This document shows positions 10,401 through 21,102 of a stretch of 64,000 nucleotides of DNA, one piece after another. The stretch lies in assembly GCA_035048485.1 (NCBI GenBank), contig CM068587.1, forward strand, positions 23,289,034 through 23,353,033. Reading direction: 5' to 3'. The notes under the pieces were generated by a model. The model worked only from the letters and a program-made list of their open reading frames with translations. It was not told the DNA's origin and made no database searches. How positions within the stretch are numbered: the first letter of the stretch is position 1; every line of letters starts with the position of its first letter. The stretch comes from Pteria penguin. Its lineage: Eukaryota > Mollusca > Bivalvia > Pterioida > Pteriidae. The position numbers and the translations under genes are program-made.

Positions 10401-13114
10401 ACATCCGTCCATCTGCTAAGTCTGTGAAGAGATCTTTGATCTCCATACGAGCCTGCACAATTAAGAATAAGCAATAAAGATGTTTAGCTACTTCAGTAGT
10501 GTAATCAAAGATTACCATGCTTACCTCGATACAGTATTTGTCAAACAAAAACAAAAACTAGAAAACTGACGGAGTCAGAAGGGCCCTGCTGGATACCTGT
10601 CACCACGACCTTGACCTTAATTTGGTACCAGATTGATTGATTTTTGTTTAACGTCACACTATGAATATTTCACATATATGGTGACGGCATCTGCCTGATG
10701 CGGGCATACAAATTTTGACCTTTCAACGGACCCACCGAAGCAGTGAGGGATCTTTAACATGCAATGCATACCACGACACGGGGCATCGGTTTTTACTGTC
10801 TCAGCCGTAATTTGGTAACAGCAAAAAGGTCTTGCTATAAGGAACGCAGATGCCAAATATGAAAGCTCTACTTCTAATGGTGCAATAGTTATGGTCAATG
10901 TTAAAGTTTACCAAATGCAGGGCAAAGGTCATCGTTAAGGCCACATGATAAAAAATTTTGGTACCAACAGAAAGGTCTTGTCATATGGGACACACATGTC
11001 AATTATGAATGCCCTACTTCTTACGGTTCAATAGTTATAGTCAATGTTAAAGTTTTTCAAATGCAGGTCAAAGGTCACTGTCAAGGTCACATGAACATAA
11101 ACTTTGGTATCAACGGAAAGGTCTTTTCATAAAGAACACACATGCCAAATATGACAGCTCTACCTGTGATAGTGTATTAGATACAGCCAATGTTAAAGTT
11201 TTTGCTCACAGACAGATGGACGGACAGCCATACAGACAGACAGATGGATAGACACATTGATTACTATAGGTCATCCACTTATGAAGCTCTAAAGAACAGT
11301 AGGATTTTCTATAGAACACTGTAATCTTGAAACGTAGGTCAAATACTTAATAGCTGACCCAAACTACTTAAACAAATCACTCATGCGGAAAATGTAGGTC
11401 AGATGCATCATAGGATGCATGCGCTTAAGTCAGCATACCAAGATGAACCTATGGTGTAAGACTGTAACTGTAGCACCTATACTTTCTCAAATACTGAATT
11501 ACCCCAAACTATTTAAGCGATTCATTCATGCTGAAAATGTAGGTCAGATGCATCATAAGATTCATGCACTTCAGTCAGCATACCAGAATGAACTTATGGT
11601 GCAAGATTGGTAACTATAGTACGGTACCTATACTTTTTTCAATATTGAATTACCCCAAACTACTTAACCAGATGCAGACACTGGGGGTATAATGGGTTCC
11701 ATTGGTGGAGTAGGCAGCATACTATCCATACAATGTACATGAAATCTGTACTTTTACAGTTCAAAAATTACAACATAAACCAAAAATTGAAAAAAATCTT
11801 AGTTTTTGACCCCAAACCCACCCGTCCATTGGGTATCAATAGTAGAGTAGAAATGCTAATCATAAAGTCATCCTACAATTCGAAAGTTTGGGCAAAAGTT
11901 TTCTAAAACCAAGCAAGACAGACTGGCAAACAGGCTGATGGAAAGACAGGTAAAACCAAATACAATATGCCCCTGTCTCAAAAACCAGGGACATAAAAAA
12001 TCTGAAACACAAAATCTTCAGTCTCTACCAATTACATTTTTAGGTTAGGGATATAGGAAAGTTGCAGAATGTTAATTTTTCTTATTTTGATCAGTATTCG
12101 GAGTAAATCAATTAATTAGGGGAGGGGAGATCTTCATCTGAACCTATATCAAATATTACAATCACTTTTGGGGACTGGAACCATTATATCTGACACTATA
12201 GATTGCAACCTCTCCCTTTTCCTTTTACCCACTCTAAAATTGGATCTGCTCATGTTCACCATTATGTCATGTATTATTCAGCCTTGTGTCATTAGGTAGT
12301 CTAGGAGGTATTCTTCTACATCAGCAATTTAAATGTTCCAATGCAGCCAACAATTCTATCACCTGAATGATGTAATTTAACCCTATGATGTGTTTATTGC
12401 CTACCAGAGACGACTGTGTTTGTACATGTTGAAATTAGAGGGTTTGGCACATACCACAAGGCCATAAATCTCTAATTCTATATAGCTATACAGCTACTGA
12501 TAATGCTCACAGGGGAAATCTTACCCATTTCTTTGGATATAGTTTGCTATGACCTGGCATACCATGTCAGTCTGGTCATTACTTAAGGGAAGGGATTAAG
12601 TTATCATTCACTATTCCTTCCATCTTTACCCTAAATCCTCATCTTCCAACTAGCCCAATACTGGATAATGATCCAGTATCATTCCCAAGCTCTAGGGGAC
12701 AGAATCATAATCACTATGCCCCCTCTCCTGTCATTGTAGAGTTCTAGTCGAGGGATAGATTACAAGCCCTTTCCCTCTTCTGGTACTTCTGATATGTTTG
12801 GTCTATTACTAGATAATAATATATGTACTACCATGCACTGGCTCTCTCTCTAATTACCTTTTACCTCAATCTTGAGTTGCTTATATCCCTACTTGAGAAT
12901 GTTTTAATTATTCCTCGCCCAGACAAGTATATAATTATCTTTTTACCTCTCCACTAATTACTCACCTTTTCTAAGAAAGCATTGGCCCATTTTGTGAATG
13001 TTTTCTTCTGAATGTATACTCTCTCCTCCTGAAGGGCCTTTATTCGACCCTTCTCGAAATTCTGCACGTCTTTTACGGACATGGTTCAAGTAATAGTTTG
13101 CTTCCTCATGCCAT
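1343..13114 (-). CDS. SPTBN5: Beta-spectrin, probably beta-heavy type; 5' part of gene, 11 coding exons
   Basis: Joining exons 12966-13082, 10285-10452, 9446-9562, 8759-8829, 6506-6586, 4870-4985, 4371-4483, 3384-3571, 3028-3210, 2610-2652 and 1343-1474 (minus strand) gives 443 residues with every junction in phase and GT/AG at each intron. Residues about 25-133 form CH1 ([51 protein letters not shown]), about 145-250 form CH2 ([56 protein letters not shown]), then the linker and spectrin repeat 1. Tandem CH domains followed by spectrin repeats bind F-actin and crosslink it to the membrane skeleton with alpha-spectrin. [15 protein letters not shown] and ANELGI...DAEDV resemble beta-heavy spectrin more than conventional beta-spectrin, where GMAFNALIHKHRPDL is typical; this subtype call is from memory of the family. 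Alpha-actinin is less likely because of the EKPPKYREKGN linker and [20 protein letters not shown] segment. The remaining repeats lie beyond position 1. Confidence 0.85.
1550..2443. mobile_element. Non-autonomous DNA transposon with Tigger/pogo-like terminal inverted repeats
   Basis: The left end reads CAGTCAAACCTCGATATCTC and the reverse complement of the right end reads CAGTCAAACGTCGATATCTC; both continue into repeated 'ttcgagatatc' motifs and a mirrored 'gggacc' block. The 894-bp interior is AT-rich without a transposase frame. CAGT..AACCTCG-type ends are typical of the pogo/Tigger branch of Tc1-mariner, which duplicate TA; the flanks (aataaa / taatat) do not give a clean TA pair, so the target site seems decayed. 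It sits in a beta-spectrin intron. The 'tcgagatatc' words are unusually dense at both ends and may be transposase-binding repeats (inference). Confidence 0.75.
2610..2652 (-). CDS. SPTBN5: Beta-spectrin exon 10 (43-nt exon)
   Basis: A very small exon reading (R)[14 protein letters not shown], which joins in phase to exons on both sides. RQExLEQLAxRFxRKAA is conserved between the linker and repeat 1. ATTCAG acceptor, GTAACG donor. Confidence 0.88.
3028..3210 (-). CDS. SPTBN5: Beta-spectrin exon 9, spectrin helical segment
   Basis: 183 nt reading [20 protein letters not shown], then [20 protein letters not shown] and [11 protein letters not shown]. The [15 protein letters not shown] signature is diagnostic of beta-spectrins rather than alpha-actinin. 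TTTAG acceptor, GTAAAT donor. Confidence 0.92.
3384..3571 (-). CDS. SPTBN5: Beta-spectrin exon 8, linker and partial first repeat
   Basis: 188 nt reading [20 protein letters not shown], then [20 protein letters not shown] and [15 protein letters not shown]...LLEWI followed by a FxxYxTxEKPPK motif is the conserved helical segment after the actin-binding domain of beta-spectrins. TTTTTCAG acceptor, GTAGGT donor, with the Lys codon split AA|G. Confidence 0.9.
4371..4483 (-). CDS. SPTBN5: Beta-spectrin exon 7, end of CH2
   Basis: 113 nt reading [20 protein letters not shown] then [18 protein letters not shown]. PDEKxIxTYVxxYYHYF closes CH2 in spectrins and alpha-actinins. ATTTCAG acceptor, GTAAAG donor. 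Confidence 0.9.
4870..4985 (-). CDS. SPTBN5: Beta-spectrin exon 6, CH2
   Basis: 116 nt reading [20 protein letters not shown] then [19 protein letters not shown]. It is the middle of CH2. Enters on AG|A (Arg) and leaves on G|AT (Asp). TTTCAG acceptor, GTATGC donor. Confidence 0.88.
5465..5752 (-). mobile_element. tRNA-derived SINE, family B, full-length copy
   Basis: On the minus strand it begins with a tRNA-like head (CCTAGTGGATAAGGTGCTCG, then a degenerate B box ending 'gactcctac'), followed by a body with 'gacagtaaaaac' and 'agatccctcactgc', and ends 'gtgacgtaaaacaataatca'. Related copies occur at about 10617, 16883, 20575, 26238, 44574 and 46253. Located in a beta-spectrin intron. Confidence 0.8.
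6506..6586 (-). CDS. SPTBN5: Beta-spectrin exon 5, CH2
   Basis: 81 nt reading [20 protein letters not shown] then ALIHAHR across the next junction. [13 protein letters not shown] is the form seen in beta-heavy spectrins as I recall them, against GMAFNALIHKHRP in conventional beta-spectrins. TTTTCAG acceptor, GTAAGT donor. Confidence 0.88.
8759..8829 (-). CDS. SPTBN5: Beta-spectrin exon 4, start of CH2
   Basis: 71 nt reading [20 protein letters not shown] then KTAG, ending in split codon [13 protein letters not shown](R/M)KTAGY is the beginning of CH2 in beta-spectrins. TTTGTAG acceptor, GTAGGT donor. Confidence 0.88.
9446..9562 (-). CDS. SPTBN5: Beta-spectrin exon 3, end of CH1
   Basis: 39 codons reading [20 protein letters not shown] through [19 protein letters not shown]. 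The IVDGNP...[14 protein letters not shown] stretch is highly conserved in spectrins and alpha-actinins and forms part of the actin-binding surface. TTGCAG acceptor, GTAAGT donor. Confidence 0.9.
10285..10452 (-). CDS. SPTBN5: Beta-spectrin exon 2, CH1 core
   Basis: 56 codons between a TGTGCAG acceptor and a GTAAGA donor. It reads [20 protein letters not shown] and continues to [20 protein letters not shown] and [13 protein letters not shown], the central helices of a type-1 calponin-homology domain. Phase 0 at both ends. Confidence 0.88.
10560..11260. repeat. Diverged 'aaggtc' dispersed repeat with internal units
   Basis: Repeated units carrying 'ggaaaggtcttgtcat', 'acacatgtcaa', 'caatgttaaagtt' and 'aaggtcac', closing in 'gacagatggacggacagcc'. 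Similar text recurs at 21365-21570 and 57660-57870, so it is a dispersed family. There is no coding potential; a SINE copy is nested at 10617-10816. Confidence 0.65.
10617..10816 (-). mobile_element. SINE family B, 5'-truncated, with target-site duplication
   Basis: Contains only the body and 3' tail of family B ('gtgacggcatctgcc', 'gcagtgagggatcttt', 'ggtttttactgtctcagcc' in plus orientation) and lacks the tRNA head. It interrupts a 'aaggtc' repeat, and the flanking text 'taatttggtaccag' / 'taatttggtaacag' is present on both sides, differing at one base, consistent with a target-site duplication from LINE-driven insertion. Confidence 0.75.
11300..11680. repeat. Tandem repeat, unit about 155-165 bp, roughly 2.5 copies
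   Basis: The block 'gaaaatgtaggtcagatgca' followed by 'cagtcagcatacca', 'aacctatggtg', 'ccccaaacta' occurs twice with about 10% divergence, plus a partial third copy at each side. In a beta-spectrin intron between exons 1 and 2. Confidence 0.65.
11681..12965. other. Beta-spectrin intron 1, remainder
   Basis: Intronic DNA between the 155-bp repeat and coding exon 1. Pyrimidine-rich on the plus strand toward 12600-12960. I see no open reading frame or recognisable repeat family here. Confidence 0.5.
12966..13114 (-). CDS. SPTBN5: Beta-spectrin exon with start codon
   Basis: The ATG is at 13082-13080. An in-frame TGA lies two codons upstream, so translation starts here unless another transcript skips this exon. 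The exon reads [20 protein letters not shown] and ends ...[13 protein letters not shown] followed by a GTGAGT donor. A TTTTAG acceptor at 13115-13120 suggests that 13083-13114 is 5' UTR and that at least one more 5' UTR exon lies upstream. Confidence 0.85.
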
Positions 13115-14809
13115 CTAAAACCAAAATAACAATTAGTTTTAAAATGTTCAGAAAATATTAATTACATTGGGTTCAAAAACCATACATATGTTCAAAATTC
13201 TGTTAAGATGTTAATATCCATTTTTAATATGTCAATATCTGTGAAAATATTCTACATATCCTAATTTTTTTTTCATTTCATCATGAAAAGAAAACATATT
13301 TTGAAACTAAATCTAAAACCATGTACATATAGCTGCAATTACTTTGTATTGATACAGTCATATACATGTAGCAGACATGGTTATAACAATGTTTGTAAAT
13401 GTAAGGAGATTTTATAGTGACACTTTCAGTAATGCCTGTTGAAACAGTAAGAGTAAGCTTAACTTCTCACACTCAAGTCGAGTAGGAGAGCCTCAATGAG
13501 TAAGAACTGCTCCCAATGAATCAGACTGATTTTTTGTTAAAACCATCATTGGTAACAGATAGGAGACCTGATCCTATCCTGTTATTGGGGTGGTTTTTTT
13601 TTTTTTTTTTTGGGGGGGGGGGTGTTTTGGATTTTTGTTTATTGGTTTTTTGGCACTATACGTGTACATGGATTTTTTCCAATTGTATACGGCAGTAAAG
13701 AAACTGGAGATCTGAGAGAAAACCATAGACTCGTTTTGGCAATTACACTGACAGAAGTTTAATCCAACTAGATATTGAAAATATAGACTTCAGTAGCACC
13801 GAGCTTCTTAAATTTGTAAAATTAGCCCTGCACCCCTTCCACACACTATCTGTAAGTTGTATCCAAGTCCTTCTTCATGCACTATGTAACAGATACCTTA
13901 TTTTAACATGGTGAAAATCCACCTTTTCTCTCTACATGTACCTTATACACTGACACATTGTCTGTTACAAGACACTTGGTAGACGATACAAAAGTGATGG
14001 CAACAAAGCTCTCTGCACTACAGCCACTTATCATGGTGTCCGTCAAAAGGTCAACGACTTTTTTCTCGCACTATGATTGACAAATCCTATTAAGAACCAA
14101 TAAAACATCAATGACCAGATGAAGTAAATTACCACTAAGTAGGAAAATTGATGCCACACATAAAACGGCTAGTCGATAACGTCCGCTCCTCGGTGACTGA
14201 AAACCGAACGAATTTAATTTGCTCTTTCCCAATAAACACAGTCATTCTAAGTGAAACGAGAACTGTTGGCAAGAATTTATGTTTCTCTCTGGACAAGTAA
14301 AACATAACATATCTGCTAGTTTTTGATCGTATAACATTTACTGGCCTATGGCATATTACACTTCTAGTGTTACACCAGATTCAATAAACTACATTATTCT
14401 ATGTTATAAACCGGTTTATATGACAGGTTTTATAAAAGAACTGCATTTCCAAAACATGACGAATTTTTCTAACCGTGCTACAAACAAAATCATTTCAAAT
14501 CGGTGTAAAAGAGTTCAGTATGGCTCTACATTAAGTAATATTTGAATTACAACTGAATAAAGAATCTCCTTGTATACATCATCTAGTTCCTCTTACATGC
14601 AATTAGTACATATTTTCCAGCTTGCATGATAGTAAATGGAATGGATTTACATTTCATAACGTGCGCTATATCAATTACCAAAGACCACTCTCCTTCTGAG
14701 TGTGTTAACTACCAACATATTTATAATTATAAATATTACATTATATTATATTAAAAAAAACAATTATGATATTCTAACGGTTCATTTCCTTATATCGTAT
14801 TTTTTCATA
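13115..14809. other. Region upstream of the beta-spectrin start exon, no gene seen
   Basis: On the minus strand this is upstream of the initiator exon. It should hold the first 5' UTR exon or promoter, because a splice acceptor abuts 13114, but I could not identify either. A T18-G10 homopolymer junction lies at about 13591-13622. No open frame has a recognisable product. Confidence 0.45.
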
Positions 14810-15067
14810 TCTACAATATTCCGACGCAGAACTCCTAGTTTGCATGATGTGTACAATACCTACATGCATTCAACCTAGCATGTAAATATGATATCTACAA
14901 CACTGCGTATCATTCAACCCAACGCATTAAACCCAGTTTACATGATATCCACAATTCTCCAAATCTTAACATACATCACAAGTGATATCTACAAGTGCAA
15001 TACTCAAAGTATGTCACGTAATTAACGAGATATCGACATTACTCCAACGCACTTAAGTGATAAATAA

Positions 15068-15136
<69 letters not shown>

Positions 15137-15805
15137 AATGTATATATATATGCGCGACACCTTGCTTACGTGATATCTACATTATTACGTCATATCTACA
15201 TTTCTCCAACGCATGGTAGGTAGCTTACGTAATATTTACATTACTCCAAAGCATGGTAGCTACTAGCTAGCTTACGTAGTATTTACAATACTTCCACACA
15301 TGGTAACTAATTTACGGGATATCTAAATTACTCCAACGCATGGTAGCTAGCTTACGTGATACTTACATTACTCCAACGCATGGTAGCTAGCTTACGTGAT
15401 ATCTACATTACTCCAATTAACTCAAGTGATATAAATATATTTCTCCAATGCGCGACACCTTGCTTACGTGATATTTACATTACTCCAACGCATGGTACTT
15501 AGCTTACGTGATATTTACATTACTTCCACACATGGTAGCTAGTTTACGTGATATCTACATTACACCAATGCATGGTACCTTGCTCACAGGATATCTACAT
15601 TACTCCAACGCATGGTAGCTAGCTTACGTGACACCTACATTAATCCGACGCATGACACCTAGCTTAAGTCACATTATGGCTCCTAATCACATGATATCTA
15701 CGGCATCCCAACACATGATTTCATAATTTACGTGAAATCTACAATATTCTTCCAAATGAGTATTAACTAACGTGTTATTTATAATATTCCTACGCATTAA
15801 TCCTA
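14810..15805. repeat. 40-bp satellite array, degenerate at its edges
   Basis: The unit is about 40 bp: 'ttacgtgatatctacattac' followed by 'tccaacgcatggtagctagc'. Copies are clearest at 15150-15660 and progressively diverged outward (14815-15060 and 15660-15800). Some are truncated or expanded. A (TA)n tract of about 66 bp splits it at 15069-15134. Confidence 0.8.
15069..15134. repeat. (TA)n microsatellite inside the 40-bp satellite
   Basis: Uninterrupted TA dinucleotides directly inside the 40-bp array, followed by 'caaatgtatatatatatgcg', where the array resumes. Confidence 0.95.
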
Positions 15806-16882
15806 CTTTAAGTCGAAAGGGGGGATTACCCCAAGCACCTTCCCAATAGTGCATCTAGCGGGGGACTTTTCCCGGCTGCAAGTAAACAGGATATGCATGT
15901 AATACCGAATGACTGAGACAGACATCCAGACTCTTCTTTTTACTCAGGTTGTAGTCTTGTAGTCAATCTGACAAGGAAGTATTTATTTTAATCCCCATGG
16001 TGCATTTGTCAACACTTTGAAACTGCAGACGGCGTGAAAAAGTGCAAGCCCTGAACAAGCGCTGATCGCAGGCATGTTTACAACACTGCACCACTAAACC
16101 TCTAAGTGGGGTAATACATATTCTGTCAAAACAATGTGAAAAGAGAAGACGAGACATGATCCAAAACAACATACAATGATCTTCACTAACCTGTTCTGAA
16201 GAAAATAGTTTGATTTAATTCATAGTATGATTTCGGAACTGTCTTAACTATTTACTGCACGGGAGTAGAGTTTTAAGCCTTAAAACTTGCTTTGTTGACA
16301 TACTGCCTACCTAGGTCATGCATTGTAATTCCATTTAAAGTCGACCGCATTCCACTATCTGTATACTTTTGTATACTATTCGAGTCCCCTAATCACTGCT
16401 GTGAATGTATAAAGTATACAGATATTACGGCCATGTGAAATGATACGGCTTATAGGATGTGAAGGGGAAACATGGGATATAAACTCATACCGTGTGGTTA
16501 GATAAGATTAAGGGGGTAGGGTGGGGTATCAGTGCATACATAGGAAATTTGGGACCAGTGGCGATGGATTAGGGGACTGTTTGAAAAGGATGGGTCTGTT
16601 GTTTTCGCAGGGGAAGACTCATGAAAGGAGTGTAAAGTCCACAAGAGAAATGGCCAACTGCATCTGAGTATACACTCTGCGAGAACAAGTTGACAAAGTA
16701 GTATATGAAAGGTATATATAATTATGAAAGGACACATTGTGCGCGAAGAAGTTTGTCAAGTGAGTACAGAGAGCAAGTGTAAGGGAAGTCGAATGAGCGT
16801 ATTGTAGGGCATGGGGATTATCATACAGGGAGGGTGGGATCGACTGAGCATACGATAGTGTGCATTTGGCATGTATCCTTCT
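15806..16882. other. Intergenic, no gene seen
   Basis: A short G/C-richer patch at 15815-15890 ('ggggggattacccc') resembles fragments of dispersed repeats. Short open frames here are not conserved-looking. No splice-supported exon was recognised. Confidence 0.45.
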
Positions 16883-17145
16883 GGATGGATTGGTTGATTA
16901 TTGTTTTGCGTCACTCCACGATTATTTCACGCATATGGTGGCGGCATCTGCCTTTTGCATTGCATATTCAGACCTTTGCAACGGACCCACCCAAAACAGT
17001 GAGGGTTCGTTTACGTGTCACGCCTACTGTGACACGGGACCTCGGTTTTTACTGTTTCATCCGAAAGACAGTGCCCAGGGCGGGAGTCGAACCCGAGACC
17101 TCTCGATCACGAGCCGAGCACCGTATCCACTAGACGGCTTTATAT
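16883..17145 (-). mobile_element. tRNA-derived SINE, family B
   Basis: Well preserved. In plus orientation it runs 'gattattgttttgcgtcact' (3' tail), 'gcaacggacccaccc', 'cagtgaggg', 'ggtttttactgtttcatccg', then 'ggagtcgaacccgagacct' (B box complement) and 'gagcaccgtatccactaga' (A box complement). The tRNA head is complete enough to see both Pol III boxes. Confidence 0.85.
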
Positions 17146-17184
17146 CCTTCGATCTGAAAGAGGTGAAGACTGTATGGTAGTGTG

Positions 17185-17750
17185 TCAATAAGGTACACGT
17201 AGAACGTGCGGGAAGGGATAGATGATATACCCGGTACTTACTATACACGTAGGGCGTGCGGGAAGGGATAGATGATATACCCGGTACTTATACACGTAGA
17301 GCGTGCGGGAAGGGACAGATGATATACCCGGTACTTATACACGTAGAGCGTGCGGGAAGGGATAGATGATATACCCGGTACTTATATTATACACGTAGAG
17401 CGTGCGGGAAGGGATAGATGATATACCCGGGACTTATATTATACACGTAGAGCGTGCGGGAAGGGATAGATGATATACCCGGTACTTATACACGTAGAGC
17501 GTGCGGGAAGGGATAGATGATATACCCGGTACTTACTATACACGTAGAGCGTGCGGGAAAGGATAGATGATATACCTGGTACTTATATTATACACGTAGA
17601 GCATTCGGGAAGGGATAGATGATATACCTGGTACTTATATTATACACGTAGAGCGTGCGGGAAGGGATAGATGATATACCCGGTACTTACTATACACGTA
17701 GAGCGTGCGGGAAGGGATAGATGATATACCCGGTACTTACTATACAGTAT
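17185..17750. repeat. Minisatellite, unit about 45-53 bp, about 11 copies
   Basis: Repeats of 'tacacgtagagcgtgcggga' + 'agggatagatgatatacccg' + 'gtacttata' with unit lengths differing by a few bases ('ctatac', 'tattatac' variants). Copies are very similar, unlike most other arrays in the window, suggesting recent homogenisation. Confidence 0.88.
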
Positions 17751-20574
17751 GCAGGGGTAGTTAGTCGTATGTCCCATCCGCGACAAAGTGGAAACACGTG
17801 ATTATACAAGAAGAGTTAAGTGGATCGAGTACATTGACGTGGGAAGGAGTCGATGACAGCGCTTCACAATAAGATGCGGATTATGGAATGATACGTCGTA
17901 GCGCTCTCTGAATAATAGGCTAGTATAAGCCATAAGACTCGGGAAGGAGTTTGGGTTCAATTCCCGGTCGAGACAGTATGTAGGAGAGGTTAGTAACCAC
18001 TACTTTTCTGAATAAAAAAAAAAGATTTAAATGGGACATTAAACTGTGACAAAATATACCACCAAACGAAAGAAAATCAAATGCCTACGGGTCAATGTTT
18101 GGTCAACACATGAAAACCAGCTTATAATCTACAGACATCTGTTACGTGCATTACATATTCCGTTTCTAAACGTAGGCTATTATAAGATATATTATGTCAG
18201 CTATCACGAGGGACTGTAATGTTACTAAACTCACTTAAAATACAATACGTAATCTAACGGCTCTGTAAACGTTTTTTGAAGCGGGACGGGATGATGTCAC
18301 TTCGTACCAACCAGTATCTGAGTAATCACAACACAGTGTCTAATACGACGAAAATCTACAACAAAGGAAACTGGTGGTGGTATACAGAAAGCAGGCTAAA
18401 ATAACATCATACACATGTACTGCAAGGCGATTAAAGTGTTCACCTTAATAATGGACAAGGAGACTCTTAAACGGCAATATAAACAGCAAGCATTATAATG
18501 GTCATAGAGCCTATGCATTACGGACAATGAAGTATTGAAACAAGTAGGGACGATTCAACACTTTATACCTAGGACCAATGGAGACAATGTAATAATATTA
18601 AACTATTGAAGCCTTTGGAAGTGCTGAGAACTATCGATAACGAAACATGACAATTGAGGGGCGAAGATAGCTGGAAGACAACCGAAACTTCTTCAAATTT
18701 GAAAGTTGGAAAATGACACAAGCAAAAACGAAAGTAAAAGTTTTATACAGTAAGATTGTTATAATAATGTTTAAACATATTAAATGTTTTAAATATTAGT
18801 GTAACAAAAGGACCATTGCAAGAGATCCGACTGATCAGATCTTTCGTAAGATACGTCAGACTACAAATACTACGACATAATCCTAATACAATCGGGTAGC
18901 AGCAACGTAACATCAACGTCCAGGCGACCTATGTTAGTCAGATACATAGTCGGTATGTTACTACCACTGTCAGGCTGATGCAGACGTGTCCGGGTAATGA
19001 ATAAAGAATTCCCCTTGGGTCATATTTGTTCACACTACTTTATACTAAGTGTAAAGGGTCTAATCAAATTAGCCTCAATCAGTATACCATCATGGTCCTA
19101 TGAACAAGAGCGACAGACTACGGCCGCGGCAATGACGTTCACCTCAAGAAAACATGTTTTCGAACACATTTGCAAGGCCATAACAGTTTAACAACATTTG
19201 AAGAATGTAACATTCATAGTACATGTACTTTACATAGTTTTTACATTAACAGTCCTTGTTTTAACATGTCCTTGCCCTTCGATATGATACCAGCCATTTG
19301 GCATTGTCAGCCTTCATAATTACCCCTATCCACTGACTCCTCAAACCGGACCTGTAACCTGCAACATACGACGTTGCGCACATAACGGCTGACAAACTTT
19401 GCAAACCCCAAGTTTTCTGGACTTGCTTGCATACATAATAGACATGTTTTATGCCTATATCACTTGGTACCACTGTTAGATTTAAAGTTTAAACATTCAT
19501 TATTTTACACTTATTTATAGTTAAGTTTAAAATGATGTTTTAAATGTTTAATGTTACACCACTGACCACATGGGAGATAAGAATCTTATGTCTTACGGCT
19601 ATCCTTTATACAGGTTTTGCATCCTATACGAAAAACAAATTGCTGGACTATATGGATGAATTTACTAACATGGAATTCGAACAAACGAAGTAGCGATAAA
19701 ACATTCTACAGTCTTAACTTTCATTACAGATATATGTCTTGCCGAACAGCATGACAGACCAAGAGTACTGTATTCGTAACCACCTTGAAGTTAGAGAGTT
19801 CATGAAATTCAAAAAATAAATAAATAAATGATCAACAAACCGGAACTACACGACATCAATGCTTAATAAGCAGAAAGACAGAGGAACACCAATCATCAAT
19901 GATGAGATCAAACATTCGCGAAGAGTTTGTATGTCGACGGCAGAAATGTTAGTATAAGAATAATATTGCTAAACGCAGTTTCATTCAAGTACATGAAATA
20001 ATCACCAAACTACACATCACTATAGCCACCATCCTCCCCACCTCACCTTAACACTACACATTTCAGACATATGATAACGACATTTGTTTTACATTTATTT
20101 AAACATATCGAAAACGGTTCACCGACTTCCTTTGTATTATCATGCCGGTCTAACTTATTCAATGAGACAAAATAACTGCCATGTAATGGATTTCAAGGTA
20201 CGTAGAATTTGTATTAAACGGAAATTTCATGGCGCCCTTTTGAAATAAAAGGCCCGATAATCAGTGGAAATGCGGTATCTACCCGAGAGAGATAAAACGC
20301 TCTGGTTGCCGGTTGACAGTGGATAGACTGACCGGATATTGTCTACTGCCAATACTGGACACAAGAGTAGAGGAATAGATTAGCATAACGGATATTATGT
20401 TACAAAATGCTGAAAATAACTGAGTAAAAGATAAGGCAGCTAATTTACTTAGTATTTATGCTGTAAGGCGATGGAGGAACGGGGGTTCTAAACGAGAGGA
20501 TCTGATAGCAAATTCCAAGGGCAAAATAATGGACCTGAAGAGCAAGAGTGACGGGTTAGGAGACACGATGCTGT
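17751..20574. other. Intergenic, no gene seen
   Basis: Around 17940-18000 a tRNA-like B box ('gggttcaattcccgg') followed by 'gagaggttagtaacca' looks like a degenerate SINE family A fragment. No splice-supported coding exon was recognised in the remainder. Confidence 0.45.
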
Positions 20575-20880
20575 ACTTGTTATTTTCACTCCACTCCCAA
20601 GATTACCCCACTTTTACGGTGACGGAGCCTGCCTGCTGTACCGTGTATTGCTTTATACTTTTGTTCTATGTTACCAATCCCAAGAAGTGTGAACACAACA
20701 ATGCATACCGTGACACTGGATCTTGGTTTATACTGTCTCATTCTAAATATAGAACAAATTAGGAAGCAGAAGATGATAAATCTCTTTTCAGAATCCAATT
20801 TGAGATCCGGGATCGAATCGGGTCCTCAAATATGAAGTCCAGTGCGATACCATACGGCCAACTGCCTCTAGCACAATACT
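20575..20880 (-). mobile_element. Degenerate SINE family B
   Basis: In plus orientation 'cactccactcccaagatta', 'cggtgacggagcctgcctg', 'cataccgtgacac', 'ggtttatactgtctcattc' and a final 'gggatcgaatcgggtcctc' (B box complement) follow the family B order but are strongly diverged. Confidence 0.65.
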
Positions 20881-21102
20881 GAACATATACAATTAACAGG
20901 CTGGGAGATGGAGAGTGTAAATGGAAGCGTCGGATGATGCGGCATGTATCCAAAATAACAAAGACAATGCGAGTGATGCGAAATGGACAAAATTATACAA
21001 TACTAAACAAAACAGGTCAGAAGAAACAAAGACGAGATATGGAGCCTAGAACCGTCATATTTCATGCCCAGTTGTAGTGAAAAAGAGCAAGCAAATATCA
21101 GG

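Noticed and set aside
10181..10477. 98-codon plus-strand ORF
   Set aside because: It is the antisense shadow of beta-spectrin exon 2.
16834..17180. Two overlapping plus-strand ORFs ('...RAGVEPETSRSR')
   Set aside because: They lie over a SINE family B copy; the pieces resembling proteins come from the tRNA head.
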